64,000 bases of DNA, from NCBI RefSeq assembly GCF_019754945.1, contig NZ_JAEUWU010000003.1:1-64000 (forward strand), read 5' to 3'. A program made the translations under genes and the position numbers. The DNA comes from Corynebacterium pseudokroppenstedtii (GTDB lineage: Bacteria; Actinomycetota; Actinomycetes; Mycobacteriales; Mycobacteriaceae). The number at the start of each line of letters is the position of its first letter. Position 1 is the stretch's first letter. Positions 55,690 to 64,000 of this stretch are shown here, in pieces. Below the pieces are notes generated by a model. It made no database searches, was not told the origin of the DNA, and saw nothing but the letters and a program-made list of their open reading frames with translations.

Positions 55690-57939
55690 GTGAGAAATAC
55701 CACCCCATCGAATTCTCGACGTCCGGGGGATGGGCGGTCACGGAAGAATGGCCGCCGATCCCGCGGCACAGATGCGCAGCGCTTGACGTGGGACTCCCCA
55801 TCGTCCTCACGGCAGCATCGCCCCGACCGCTCATCGCGTCAGTCGGAGACGGGTGCGGAGCGATCGTCACATCAATCCAGTCGCCCTTCGTTTGACGACG
55901 TTGCGCATCGTGATTCCTCCAGGCCGCGGTCAACCGCTGGCGATTCGCGCGCAAACCAGGCGCCTCGCGCGTCCGAACAGTATGTTCGCGAGCAACGTCC
56001 ACAAGCTCGTGCAACGCGTGGCTCACGTCGAACAGATGAGGATCGAGCATCGCGGGGGCGTGGCGCGGGGAATCTCGACAACGCAGCAGCCGCCGGAAAG
56101 AAAAATGCGGGTGCGCGAGGTACTCGGGGTGCTCGGACCACAAGTGCCGGCCCGGACGATGGCCGTCGGGGGTCGGGAAGTGACCGCGGTGCCGCCGGGG
56201 CATCTCCCCGCGGACGGCGTTTCGGACTCAACCGCTGGACTCAATGGTGGCAGAGGAGCGGTAGCGCGGCTCGCAGCGCCGCGGGTGGCTCGTTTACTAC
56301 ACGGTTGAGGAAATTCCTGCCGGGAATTGCCGCCACCCATGTCTCCGTGATCGGCGTCATCATCGCAGTTGCGCTCATTATCTTATTGGCGTTGGACCTT
56401 TCCTTCGTCGCAGCTCCGGCCACCATTGCATCCCTGTGGTTGACGTTCAATCTCGCGCCGCTCTCGATGTCCGGCGCCGATCTTGGCCTTCTACCGCTGC
56501 TTCCCGCGCTGGGCTACGCATTGTGGATAGCGCTCCGAATCCGGTCTGTCGTCCGAGAGCGAATCAGCGTCAGCGACGTGCGCATGCTCGTCGGCTGTTC
56601 GTTGGCCGTTCCTATCTTGCTGACGCTAACCGCGCTGGCCATGCTGTGGGACGCGCAGCCGGTCCTTCCAGTGAACGTGCCGTCGGTCTGGATGTCGGTC
56701 TTGTCGACGTTCGCTCTCAACGCACTGGCGATCATTTTTGGGATGGGCAAGCGTTTGTGGCGGGCGTTGCTGCGTTTTTACGGCGTGCCGCAGTGGCCTG
56801 TCGACGCGTTCCGCCTGGGCATGGCTTTCCTTGCGGCGATGGGCGGTATCGGCGCGCTTGTTGTGATTGTTAGCCTTATTGCCCACTGGTCGGCCTTTAC
56901 GGACGCGTATTCCATCGCGCCGGGCGTCGGCGGCAAAATTGGCCTGACCCTGCTGTGGATTGCTTATTTCCCGAACATGGCTCTAGCGTCGGCGAGTGTT
57001 CTTGCGGGTGCCGAGGCTAATTTCGGTGCGGCGCAGGTCAGCTTGTTCACGGCGACGCGCGCGGAGCTGCCTCCGGTGCCGGTACTTGCCGCGATGCCTG
57101 GCGATGTTTTCCCTGGCGCATGGCTCGGACTTTTCATTCCGGCTGCGGTCGCCATTCTTGTTTATCGACGATTCCTGAGCCAGCGACGTGTTGTCGTTTC
57201 CCCGTATGGGACTGTTGGGGTGGCTGCCCTGTCGGCGGGGATCGTTGCAATGGTTGCCGCGTGGCTGAACAGCGGCGTCGTCGGCGCGTACGGGTGGTCT
57301 GGGCCAACTCCCTGGCTAACTGGCGCGGTCGCTGCTGGCTGGATGTTTGCCGTGGGGGTGATCACGATGGCGGTGATCGGCATACGCCGAGGCAGGAGTA
57401 CGTCGCCTCGTGAGGTGAACGGTTCGGAGCGTGGTGGCTCGCGTGAAGCTGAGCAGGACGATTCTGTTGCTTCCCGTGCCGACGAGAAACCCACCACGCA
57501 GCGGGTGGAATCCGCCGATGGTGAATCAGCTGGCGAGGAGTCGGACGCGGATGATGAGTCGAACGTCGGCGACAAGTCGGATGCAGAGAATGAGTCGGCT
57601 GTTAGCGAGTCCGACGATGACGACGGTGATAATGAAAGCGGCATCGAGGATTCCGGTGAGGAAGATACCGCCGACGGAAAAGCCAACGGGGAGTCCAACC
57701 ACGATGATGCTCCTGAGCCAGAAGCGGACGACGCTAAAAAGACTGGTGACACAACCGCGTTAGCTTCCAAAGCTGTCCAACCCGAAACAGATTCTGCCGA
57801 ATCCAAGCACACCGAGTCAGCCGACAACCACACCACGGAATCGAACAACGGCTCAGAGCCATCTTCCGGTAACACGTCTCAAGGCAGCACCTCGCACGAT
57901 GCCTCACCCCAAGGTGGTGTGACCGATGATCAGCGTTGA
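55690..57939 (+). CDS. perM: Cell-division membrane protein PerM (DUF6350)
   Basis: 749 residues from GTG 55690, with AGGATAG upstream. An Arg/Ser-rich cytoplasmic head of about 200 residues is followed by about 10 membrane helices (residues 215-580; for example [40 protein letters not shown] and [20 protein letters not shown]). A tail of about 180 residues rich in Asp, Glu and Ser ends the protein. It matches Rv0955/PerM by position upstream of purN; mycobacterial PerM stabilises the divisome (FtsB). Head and tail are far longer than the membrane core needs. Confidence 0.87.
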   Translation: MRNTTPSNSRRPGDGRSRKNGRRSRGTDAQRLTWDSPSSSRQHRPDRSSRQSETGAERSSHQSSRPSFDDVAHRDSSRPRSTAGDSRANQAPRASEQYVREQRPQARATRGSRRTDEDRASRGRGAGNLDNAAAAGKKNAGARGTRGARTTSAGPDDGRRGSGSDRGAAGASPRGRRFGLNRWTQWWQRSGSAARSAAGGSFTTRLRKFLPGIAATHVSVIGVIIAVALIILLALDLSFVAAPATIASLWLTFNLAPLSMSGADLGLLPLLPALGYALWIALRIRSVVRERISVSDVRMLVGCSLAVPILLTLTALAMLWDAQPVLPVNVPSVWMSVLSTFALNALAIIFGMGKRLWRALLRFYGVPQWPVDAFRLGMAFLAAMGGIGALVVIVSLIAHWSAFTDAYSIAPGVGGKIGLTLLWIAYFPNMALASASVLAGAEANFGAAQVSLFTATRAELPPVPVLAAMPGDVFPGAWLGLFIPAAVAILVYRRFLSQRRVVVSPYGTVGVAALSAGIVAMVAAWLNSGVVGAYGWSGPTPWLTGAVAAGWMFAVGVITMAVIGIRRGRSTSPREVNGSERGGSREAEQDDSVASRADEKPTTQRVESADGESAGEESDADDESNVGDKSDAENESAVSESDDDDGDNESGIEDSGEEDTADGKANGESNHDDAPEPEADDAKKTGDTTALASKAVQPETDSAESKHTESADNHTTESNNGSEPSSGNTSQGSTSHDASPQGGVTDDQR

Positions 57940-58615
57940 TCCCGTCTTTCCCGGTCGCCCTCTTCGGCTTGTCGTAATGGCCTCGGGGGAGGGAACATTG
58001 TTTCAGGCGCTTCTCGATGCGCGCCGAGAAACGCCCTCGTTGAGCATCCAGGCCTTGGTCACGGATAAACCGTGCCTAGCAATCGATCGTGCTCGCCACG
58101 AAGACATCCCGGTTGCCACCGTTACGCCCCCTCGCAAGAACACCCCAACAACACCTGAAGGCCACCCTGACACCGACCACCAGGACCCCTACGCAGAACG
58201 TCGTCGGCAATGGAACAGTGAATTAGCGCAGGCAGTTCAGCACTACGACCCCGACATCGTCGTGAGCGCGGGCTTCATGCGCATCGTCGGCGATGAGTTT
58301 TTAGCCAGGTTCCGGGGCCGCATGATTAACACCCATCCCGCGCTGCTCCCCGCTTTCCCCGGAGCGCACGCCGTGGCCGATGCCGTCGCCTATGGGGCGA
58401 AAATTACCGGTAGCACTATTCACCTGGTCGATTCCGGTGTGGACACAGGGCCTATCCTGGATCAGGAGGCTGTTCCCATTCACGATGGTGACACGCCCGA
58501 TACTGTCCACCGCCGCATCAAAACTGTTGAACGACGGTTGCTCGTCTCAACATTGGATGCGATCGCGCGGCGCGGTTACATTTCAGACGGACGAAAGGCA
58601 TCTTTCCTTCCATGA
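57926..58615 (+). CDS. purN: Phosphoribosylglycinamide formyltransferase
   Basis: 229 residues, starting inside the end of perM (14-bp overlap). Features are [17 protein letters not shown] (P-loop-like; usual Asn/Ser replaced by Leu), [32 protein letters not shown] (catalytic Asn and His) and [19 protein letters not shown] (catalytic Asp). An insertion rich in Thr/Pro/Asp (about residues 70-90) is unusual. It adds the formyl group to GAR in purine synthesis. Confidence 0.94.
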   Translation: MISVDPVFPGRPLRLVVMASGEGTLFQALLDARRETPSLSIQALVTDKPCLAIDRARHEDIPVATVTPPRKNTPTTPEGHPDTDHQDPYAERRRQWNSELAQAVQHYDPDIVVSAGFMRIVGDEFLARFRGRMINTHPALLPAFPGAHAVADAVAYGAKITGSTIHLVDSGVDTGPILDQEAVPIHDGDTPDTVHRRIKTVERRLLVSTLDAIARRGYISDGRKASFLP

Positions 58616-60270
58616 CCGACTCCCAATCCGCAACTGCTTCTCCCGCTCCAACCTCCACATCCGATTCCCAGATCCCCGTAAAACGCGCACTGATCAGCGT
58701 CTATGACAAAACTGGGCTCACAGATTTAGCTAGCGCCCTCCACGCTGATGGCGTTGAAATCGTGTCGACGGGGTCCACCGCTGCTCATATCGCCGATGCG
58801 GGAATACCCGTGACGCTCGTCGAAAAGCTCACCGGTTTCCCTGAGTGCCTCGACGGGCGAGTCAAAACTCTGCACCCCAAAGTTCATGCGGGGATTTTGG
58901 CTGACACACGAAACCCGGACCATGTTAAGCAGCTCGACGACATGGGGATTGAGGGTTTTCAGCTTGTTGTGGTGAATTTGTACCCCTTCTCCGAAACGGT
59001 CGCGTCGGGTGCGGATCGTGACGAATGTGTGGAAAAGATCGATATCGGCGGGCCGTCGATGGTTCGTGCCGCTGCGAAGAACCACGAGTCTGTCGCGGTT
59101 GTTGTGAACCCAGATGACTACGCTGCGGCCGCCAAGGCTGTTCACGATGGCGGTTTTAGTTTTGCGCAGCGTGTGGATCTTGCGTCCCGCGCTTTTCAGC
59201 ACACTGCGGCCTATGACGTTGCGGTGGCGACGTGGATGTCGAAGCAATCCGCGTTAACCCAGGCGTCGTCGAACGAAGATGCCGGTTCAGGTAATGCCGG
59301 TTCGGACACGACCACGTTCGGCGAGTTCGTGGGTAGCACTTACACGCTGTCGCACCCTCTCCGTTATGGCGAAAACCCGCATCAAGCTGCGGCATTGTAT
59401 GTGGATGAGCATGGTCATCCGGGGTTGGCTCAGGCCGAGCAGCTCCACGGCAAAGAGATGTCGTATAACAACTACACCGATGGCGACGCTGCCTGGCGTG
59501 CCGTGTGGGACCATCCGGGTGAGACCTGTGTCGCCGTCATTAAGCATGCCAATCCGTGCGGCATCGCGATTTCCCGCGAGTCGGTTGCCGACGCTCACCG
59601 CAAAGCCCACGCCTGCGACCCCGTGTCGGCATACGGCGGAATCATTGCTGCGAACAAGCCGGTGACGTTAGAGATGGCTCAAACGGTGAAGAAGATCTTT
59701 ACCGAGGCCATCATTGCGCCATCATTTGACGACGATGCCCTCGAGCTTTTAAAGACGAAGAAGAATCTTCGCATCCTGGTTGCGCCGAAGCCGGAGCGTC
59801 AAGGATTGCAGCTCAAGGAAGTGTCCGGTGGCGTGCTTGTTCAGGAGCGGGATGTTCTGGATGCTCCCGGTGATGATCCGTCATCGTGGGAGCTGGTCGC
59901 TGGTGACCCAGCCGATGACGAGACGTTCGACGATCTTGCCTTCGCGTGGCGCTCTGTACGCGCTGTTAAGTCCAACGCTATTTTGCTGGCTAAAGATGGT
60001 GCGACAGTGGGCGTTGGTATGGGGCAGGTCAACCGTGTCGATTCTGCTCGGCTGTCAGTTCAACGGGCCGGTGAAGGTCGCGCCCGTGGCGCTGTGGCTG
60101 CATCAGATGCTTTCTTCCCATTTGCCGACGGCTTTGAGGTGCTTGCCGACGCTGGTGTCCGCGCAGTTGTTCAGCCAGGTGGGTCCATCCGTGACGAGGA
60201 AGTTATTGAGGCTGCCCGCACAGCGGGAGTCACCATGTACCTGACTAAGGAGCGTCACTTCTTCCACTAG
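58612..60270 (+). CDS. purH: AICAR transformylase/IMP cyclohydrolase
   Basis: 552 residues, overlapping purN by 4 bp. The N-terminal MGS-like cyclohydrolase domain has [42 protein letters not shown] and VVVNLYPF. The transformylase domain has [42 protein letters not shown] (Lys-His) and a C-terminus [13 protein letters not shown]. It performs the last two steps of IMP synthesis. Confidence 0.96.
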   Translation: MTDSQSATASPAPTSTSDSQIPVKRALISVYDKTGLTDLASALHADGVEIVSTGSTAAHIADAGIPVTLVEKLTGFPECLDGRVKTLHPKVHAGILADTRNPDHVKQLDDMGIEGFQLVVVNLYPFSETVASGADRDECVEKIDIGGPSMVRAAAKNHESVAVVVNPDDYAAAAKAVHDGGFSFAQRVDLASRAFQHTAAYDVAVATWMSKQSALTQASSNEDAGSGNAGSDTTTFGEFVGSTYTLSHPLRYGENPHQAAALYVDEHGHPGLAQAEQLHGKEMSYNNYTDGDAAWRAVWDHPGETCVAVIKHANPCGIAISRESVADAHRKAHACDPVSAYGGIIAANKPVTLEMAQTVKKIFTEAIIAPSFDDDALELLKTKKNLRILVAPKPERQGLQLKEVSGGVLVQERDVLDAPGDDPSSWELVAGDPADDETFDDLAFAWRSVRAVKSNAILLAKDGATVGVGMGQVNRVDSARLSVQRAGEGRARGAVAASDAFFPFADGFEVLADAGVRAVVQPGGSIRDEEVIEAARTAGVTMYLTKERHFFH

Positions 60271-60453
60271 TTGCTTCGTCTGGCTGGTTCATGGGAGTTG
60301 GTCGTGTGGTGGGGAGGCCGTCGGCTCCCACCCATGCCGACCTACACTAATGAGCTGAGAGAAATCTTCTTTTCTCGGTGTCTTTGCACACTCCGGTCTC
60401 ATTTATCGCTACTGTAAATGTGATCGGTATTGCATAGCCATCCGGGAGGAAAA

Positions 60454-61668
60454 ATGTCTGATTCTCACGCCGCATGTCAACCCCGTCCAGACGATGTCGT
60501 CATTGTGGGTGCGAAGCGAACTCCACAGGGGAAATTACTGGGGTCATTAGCGTCGAAAACGTCGGTAGATCTCGGAGCTGCGGCGGTGGCGTCGGCACTG
60601 GATGATTCCGGCGTCGTGAGCGAGGACGTGGATTATGTCGTGATGGGCCAGGTTATTCTGGCAGGTGCAGGACAGAATCCAGCCCGTCAGGTAGCCGTAA
60701 AGTCTGGTATCCCGCTGAATGTTCCGGCCGAGATCGTGAACAAGGTGTGTCTATCGGGTTTGGATGCGATTATTCATGCCACACGAATGATCCGTGTGGG
60801 CGATGCATCGGTCGTCGTCGCCGGAGGTATGGAGTCTATGACCAACGCCCCCCATATTGCTGCGGGGGTGCGGCAGGGGAAGAGCTATGGTGATTTACGG
60901 CTGGTTGACGCGATTAACCGTGATGGCCTTCACGACGCGGTGAGCGGGAGGACGATGGGGGAGGAGACTGACCGGGGGAATCAGGATCGTGGGATTACTC
61001 GTGAAGAGCAGGACCACATTGCTGCCCTGTCCCACCAGCGTGCTGAGAAAGCGCGGGACGCGGGCCTGTTTGATAATGAGATTGTTCCAATAGAGGTCCC
61101 GCAGCGTAAGGGTGATTCCGTGGTCGTTCGGGCCGATGAGGGCATTAGGCCTGGTACGACGGCGGAAGGATTATCGCGGCTTCGTCCTGCTTTTCTTGAG
61201 GGTGGCACGATTACGGCGGCGAGTTCATCGCAAATTTCTGATGGGGCTGCCGCCGTCGTGTTAACCACTCGTGAGGAGGCTGAGAAGAGGGGACTCCGTG
61301 TTCTGGCTGTTATTGGGCAGTATGGTCAAACGGCGGGGCCGGATACGACGCAGTTGCATTCTCAGCCGTCGCGGGCGTTGAAAGCTGCGCTTGATCGTTC
61401 GGGGTGGTCAATCGACGACCTCGACGTCATTGAGATTAATGAAGCATTTGCTGCAGTGGTTGTCCAGTCTATTAAGGATCTTGGGGTGGGCATGGAACGC
61501 GTCAATGTCAATGGTGGTGGTATTGCTCTGGGACATCCGGTGGGTGCGTCGGGAGCGCGTTTGGTTGTCCATATGGCCCATGAGCTAGATCGGCGAGGTG
61601 GTGGGCGCGCTGGTGTGAGCTTGTGTGGTGGCGGTGGTCAAGGTGATGCCTTGACACTGTGGGCCTAA
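60454..61668 (+). CDS. Acetyl-CoA C-acetyltransferase (thiolase)
   Basis: 404 residues from ATG 60454 with GGGAGG at 5 nt. Active-site Cys is in NKVCLSGLDAI. Other motifs are GGMESMTNAPH, IEINEAFAAVVVQSI, VNVNGGGIALGHPVGASGAR (His) and CGGGGQGDALTLW (second Cys). It condenses or cleaves acetoacetyl- or 3-ketoacyl-CoA. A decayed copy of its 3' region lies about 1.1 kb downstream. Confidence 0.94.
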   Translation: MSDSHAACQPRPDDVVIVGAKRTPQGKLLGSLASKTSVDLGAAAVASALDDSGVVSEDVDYVVMGQVILAGAGQNPARQVAVKSGIPLNVPAEIVNKVCLSGLDAIIHATRMIRVGDASVVVAGGMESMTNAPHIAAGVRQGKSYGDLRLVDAINRDGLHDAVSGRTMGEETDRGNQDRGITREEQDHIAALSHQRAEKARDAGLFDNEIVPIEVPQRKGDSVVVRADEGIRPGTTAEGLSRLRPAFLEGGTITAASSSQISDGAAAVVLTTREEAEKRGLRVLAVIGQYGQTAGPDTTQLHSQPSRALKAALDRSGWSIDDLDVIEINEAFAAVVVQSIKDLGVGMERVNVNGGGIALGHPVGASGARLVVHMAHELDRRGGGRAGVSLCGGGGQGDALTLWA

Positions 61669-61712
61669 GCACCGTGGGCGTGAAGCGTGTGAACGTAGAG
61701 CACACGGGTGGT

Positions 61713-61745
61713 CAGGCGTTTTGCGCTAGTTAAAACAAGCGCCTG
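61713..61745. terminator. Hairpin between thiolase and RDD genes
   Basis: caggcg (61713-61718) pairs with cgcctg (61740-61745), with inner tttt/aaaa pairing. It overlaps the last codons of the convergent RDD gene and could serve both strands. Confidence 0.55.
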
Positions 61746-62262
61746 CCCAGCGATCAAGAAATGATCGGCTGTTTCGATCGCGGTAAATGGACACTGCCAA
61801 TGCAATAACCCATATCCAAAGAAATGCTTCCGGATCTACCCCCACGGTACCGATGTGGAGCTGGGGATGGTTGCTCCCCGGCGCAAGAGCTGGCCCGAAT
61901 ATTAGCCAGTAGAAGTTGCGTTTTAATGCGCGGGTATAGCGGAGGTGGCCACCGGTTTCAGTGGTGACTCTGAGGCCGACGACAGCCTTTCCAAGCGTTC
62001 CTCCTGCACGAGCGTCCATGAGGAATCTGTATAGGAAAAATAGAATGCTCGCTGCGGCTGCGGTTATCCAGTATCGAGCCGTGTTATCCGCTAGCACCTG
62101 GTTGATTCCCCACTGCACAGGGAGAATCACGATTGCGAAGAACCATCCGTCGAAAAAGTAGCCGAAGCCACGTTTAACTGCAATCCGCCGGACTGTGCGG
62201 TGCTTAGCGGTCTCACGCGGTTCGGAAACTGTCGACTCGTGGGAAGGCATAGTCGTACTCAT
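61726..62262 (-). CDS. RDD-family membrane protein
   Basis: 178 residues with three to four helices. The RDD pattern is seen in KRGFGYFFDGWFFAIVILPV (Arg and Asp), RFLMDARAGGTLGKAVVGLR (Asp, GxTxGKxxxGLxV) and the final DRNSRSFLDRWAG. Function is unknown; some RDD proteins are transporters. It is a single gene, convergent with the thiolase. Confidence 0.82.
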   Translation of the reverse strand: MSTTMPSHESTVSEPRETAKHRTVRRIAVKRGFGYFFDGWFFAIVILPVQWGINQVLADNTARYWITAAAASILFFLYRFLMDARAGGTLGKAVVGLRVTTETGGHLRYTRALKRNFYWLIFGPALAPGSNHPQLHIGTVGVDPEAFLWIWVIALAVSIYRDRNSRSFLDRWAGACFN

Positions 62263-62630
62263 CTCGTCGTGTATGGCGATTCTGAATCGGGAGCATGGGC
62301 AATTCTGTCTGTGGAGGGACTCTCAATCACACGTGCCAACTATAAATCTCAACGGTAAGTGTAGCTGAACAGTAGATGCGGGGCGTGATTCGTTCGTTGA
62401 AGCCCACGCCAACATCGTGAACCGTGATCTGGATCCAGCGACGACGATTGGCTGTGTGTACTCTGCCGATTCGGGAGTCCCCGTCGGGAATCATGAATGC
62501 ACGTGACATTGTGCACCAGGAGTTCGTTGTTGGAATGCTGTGGGGGGACTCCACCGCGTGGCTCGGTGGTTATATCTGGCCATCTGCAACGGGACGACAG
62601 AGAATGAGATTCTGATCGCATCTTCATTGG

Positions 62631-62692
62631 GCAGTCTATTAAGGATCGTGAGGTGGATATGGAACGCATCACCGTGAACGGCGGCTGGGGGT
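62631..62692 (+). pseudogene. Thiolase gene remnant
   Basis: The sequence encoding QSIKD-x-x-V-x-MER-x-x-VNGG is about 80% identical to the thiolase gene at 61466-61527, sharing cagtctattaaggatc exactly. It ends in a stop (tag at 62692) soon after VNGGWG. The upstream gagatt also aligns, with a short deletion. It is a fragment of a duplicated or second thiolase gene. Confidence 0.7.
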
Positions 62693-62789
62693 AGGGAACA
62701 GTGATGGGGCGCTTTGTTCTTATCGTGCGCCTGCAGCGTTGAGAGTTTTCGAGTAGGAATTCGGGGGTGCACTCATCAATGTATTTGTG

Positions 62790-62822
62790 TACAAAACTTG
62801 TCTAACCTAATATAATTTTGTA
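62790..62822 (+). promoter_or_regulatory. Promoter and inverted repeat upstream of the DUF6230 gene
   Basis: A consensus -10 tataat lies at 62811-62816, with tgtaca 17 bp upstream as a weak -35. Inverted arms tacaaaa (62790-62796) and ttttgta (62816-62822) flank this core and could be an operator. The presumed start of transcription is near 62823. Confidence 0.5.
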
Positions 62823-62837
62823 TCCAAAAGGAAATGT

Positions 62838-62870
62838 GGGAGCTGCGCCCGAGGCTGCAGCCCCCTTTTT
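62838..62870 (+). promoter_or_regulatory. Intrinsic-terminator-like leader of the DUF6230 gene
   Basis: gggagctgc (62838-62846) pairs with gcagccccc (62857-62865) with one mismatch, followed at once by TTTTT (62866-62870). It lies after the promoter and 38 nt before the GTG start, so it would stop most transcripts early unless antiterminated. Confidence 0.6.
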
Positions 62871-62908
62871 GCTCAAATAGCGGGCTAGACAAGGAAAGAG
62901 GACAGACT

Positions 62909-63481
62909 GTGGGACATATAAGGCGTGGCCGCTTCGCGGCTATTATTGCTGCAGGTTTGTTGGTTAGTGGAGGAATGGGCGTTGCAATGGCACAGGGAGG
63001 TATTGCGGCAAACCTAGCCATGTCGGGGACTGTCTTTGATATGAGAGTCAATCACATGGTTGGCGACAGCAGTAGCTTGTACGTTGGCCCTGAAAAAGTT
63101 AATAAAGGCGACGAAGGAGTATCTAAGCTTCGCTTTGGTAAGGCCAAGGTTCGCGACCTCTGTATGTCCGTTCCAGTAGGGAATATCCCTGGGTATGGAA
63201 AAGCAAACTTCGTTATGAAAGTCCCAGGGGATAATTTTTCGGCTGACAACTTGCTCATGGGTGCTACCAAACTGACCGGTGATATTGCAATGTCCCATCC
63301 TCAAATTGGTATCGATGCGAACCAAGTGGATAATCGCGCGAAATCGGGTTCATGGGGATTAGCGGCTTCACAGATGGTGGTGGATAAGCAGCAGATTTTG
63401 GCTACGTCCGTAGCAGCTGACCAGCTTAAGGTGTCGGGGTCTCAGATTAACGTCAAGAAAGGGGATCAAGGTGGGTGCTGA
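62909..63481 (+). CDS. DUF6230 family secreted/envelope protein
   Basis: 190 residues from GTG 62909 (VGHIRRGRF), preceded by AGAGGA. A signal-anchor segment (FAAIIAAGLLVSGGMGVAMA) leads to ANLAMSGTVFDMRVNHMVGD, then a beta-rich domain containing VRDLCMSVP and LKVSGSQINVKKGDQGGC. Two Cys (middle and C-terminal) could form a disulfide. It matches the DUF6230 family, which in actinobacteria is usually followed by DUF6114, as here. Function is unknown. Confidence 0.78.
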   Translation: MGHIRRGRFAAIIAAGLLVSGGMGVAMAQGGIAANLAMSGTVFDMRVNHMVGDSSSLYVGPEKVNKGDEGVSKLRFGKAKVRDLCMSVPVGNIPGYGKANFVMKVPGDNFSADNLLMGATKLTGDIAMSHPQIGIDANQVDNRAKSGSWGLAASQMVVDKQQILATSVAADQLKVSGSQINVKKGDQGGC

Positions 63482-64000
63482 TCGAGTAGAGCCACGAGGT
63501 AGTGACTATTCTGCGGTTCCCTACAGATCTACGCCCGATGACACCGTCTCCAGAGAAGAAACTGCAGTACTAGATCCCGTAACTGGTGAGGATGTGAATC
63601 TGTCGGAATCGCCGAATCAGCCTGAGACGGACTTGCCCTCGTCGGGAGAAGCTGAGGAAATGACTCAGTCTGAATCTACTGAGACTGAGAATACGTGGAA
63701 GTTTACGTTGTGGAGACGATCCCGTCCCTTCGGTGGTGGCCTATGCATGATTCTCTCTGGCATCGTGCTCATGGTTCCTGCGTACCTCACGCTGAAGGTC
63801 GGAGACATGCTTGTCACCGTTAGCTCGTTATCGGGGGTATCCACTCTACTTTTAGGAGTCTTACTGATCGTTTGTGGACTCCTAGCGTGGTTCCGTGCTG
63901 ACGGGAGGATTCTGTGGGGCGTCGCGGCGATGCTGATGGGCATCATCGCATTGCCAACGTCGAATATCGGCGGATTCTTGTTGGGTACGATCCTTGCTCT
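63471..64000 (+). CDS. DUF6114 family membrane protein (cut by window end)
   Basis: Starts at GTG 63471 with AAAGGGG upstream, overlapping the DUF6230 gene by 11 bp, and stays open to the window edge (at least 176 residues). A polar head of about 90 residues rich in Glu/Ser/Thr is followed by WRRSRPFGGGLCMILSGIVL, LKVGDMLVTVSSLSGVSTLL and further helices up to the edge. The RPF-GG start of the membrane part is typical of DUF6114. Confidence 0.75.
   Translation, partial: MGADRVEPRGSDYSAVPYRSTPDDTVSREETAVLDPVTGEDVNLSESPNQPETDLPSSGEAEEMTQSESTETENTWKFTLWRRSRPFGGGLCMILSGIVLMVPAYLTLKVGDMLVTVSSLSGVSTLLLGVLLIVCGLLAWFRADGRILWGVAAMLMGIIALPTSNIGGFLLGTILA

Larger units (their letters stand above)
62263..62908. 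other. 646-bp gap with decayed coding sequence and the DUF6230 promoter
   Basis: No intact gene. It contains a thiolase-like remnant (62631-62692), probably within a longer decayed stretch, and the promoter, operator-like repeat and terminator-like hairpin of the DUF6230 gene (62790-62870). Confidence 0.6.

Noticed and set aside
57480..57900. Acidic repeat array as a separate element
   Set aside because: It is the in-frame Asp/Glu/Ser-rich tail of PerM with no regular repeat unit.

Overview
The window looks like a contiguous chromosomal segment of a Corynebacterium or close relative (Mycobacteriales). G+C is roughly 55-60% by eye. Gene order follows the M. tuberculosis Rv0858c-Rv0957 backbone: dapC-like aminotransferase, XPB helicase pair, rpf, csp, MFS, SpoU methyltransferase, sepH, serC, gltA, fused accD, echA, ctpE, pgi, chorismate mutase, pcrA/uvrD1, M23 peptidase, perM, purN, purH. 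Insertions typical of corynebacteria include thyA-folA-mycoredoxin-cysQ and cydABDC. The exact species cannot be fixed from this sequence; the kroppenstedtii group is a guess from base composition only.

Layout. 0.1-9 kb: a frameshifted aminotransferase, an alpha/beta hydrolase, a DUF3239 membrane protein, XPB helicase and its partner, a small conserved protein, and a secreted resuscitation-promoting factor. 9-20 kb: cold-shock protein, DUF2771 protein, MFS transporter, glutaminyl cyclase, DUF2530 protein, NCS2 purine permease, SpoU RNA methylase, a DUF6928-like protein, SepH and SerC. 20-30 kb: citrate synthase with a structured leader and a GlxR-like site, FKBP, fused acyl-CoA carboxyltransferase, aldo/keto reductase, enoyl-CoA hydratase, CtpE-type P-ATPase, a cation/proton antiporter and tRNA-Arg(CCT). 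30-36 kb: cydABDC (cytochrome bd oxidase and its assembly exporter), noticeably more AT-rich in cydAB. 36-43 kb: membrane acyltransferase-like protein, hypothetical proteins, SRPBCC protein, a lone CobF, mycoredoxin, FolA, ThyA and CysQ. 43-49.5 kb: an iron module (PepSY membrane protein, siderophore-binding lipoprotein, two FecCD permeases, ATPase) with DtxR-like boxes. 49.5-60.3 kb: Pgi, chorismate mutase, PcrA, M23 peptidase, PerM, PurN and PurH. 60.3-64 kb: thiolase, RDD protein, a decayed thiolase fragment, and a DUF6230/DUF6114 pair cut off by the window edge.

Themes. Central metabolism (gltA, pgi, serC, purNH, folA/thyA), envelope and division functions (rpf, M23, SepH, PerM), respiration (cydABDC) and iron uptake. 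The most unusual features lie between genes. Terminator-like hairpins sit between the promoter region and the start codon of both the M23 gene and the DUF6230 gene. Repeats with 11-bp spacing, resembling MtrA sites, lie upstream of rpf and the M23 gene. A long-range stem lies in the gltA leader. A duplicated thiolase fragment has decayed in the 62.3-62.7 kb gap. I see no prophage, insertion sequence or CRISPR array, and no clearly new multi-gene system.
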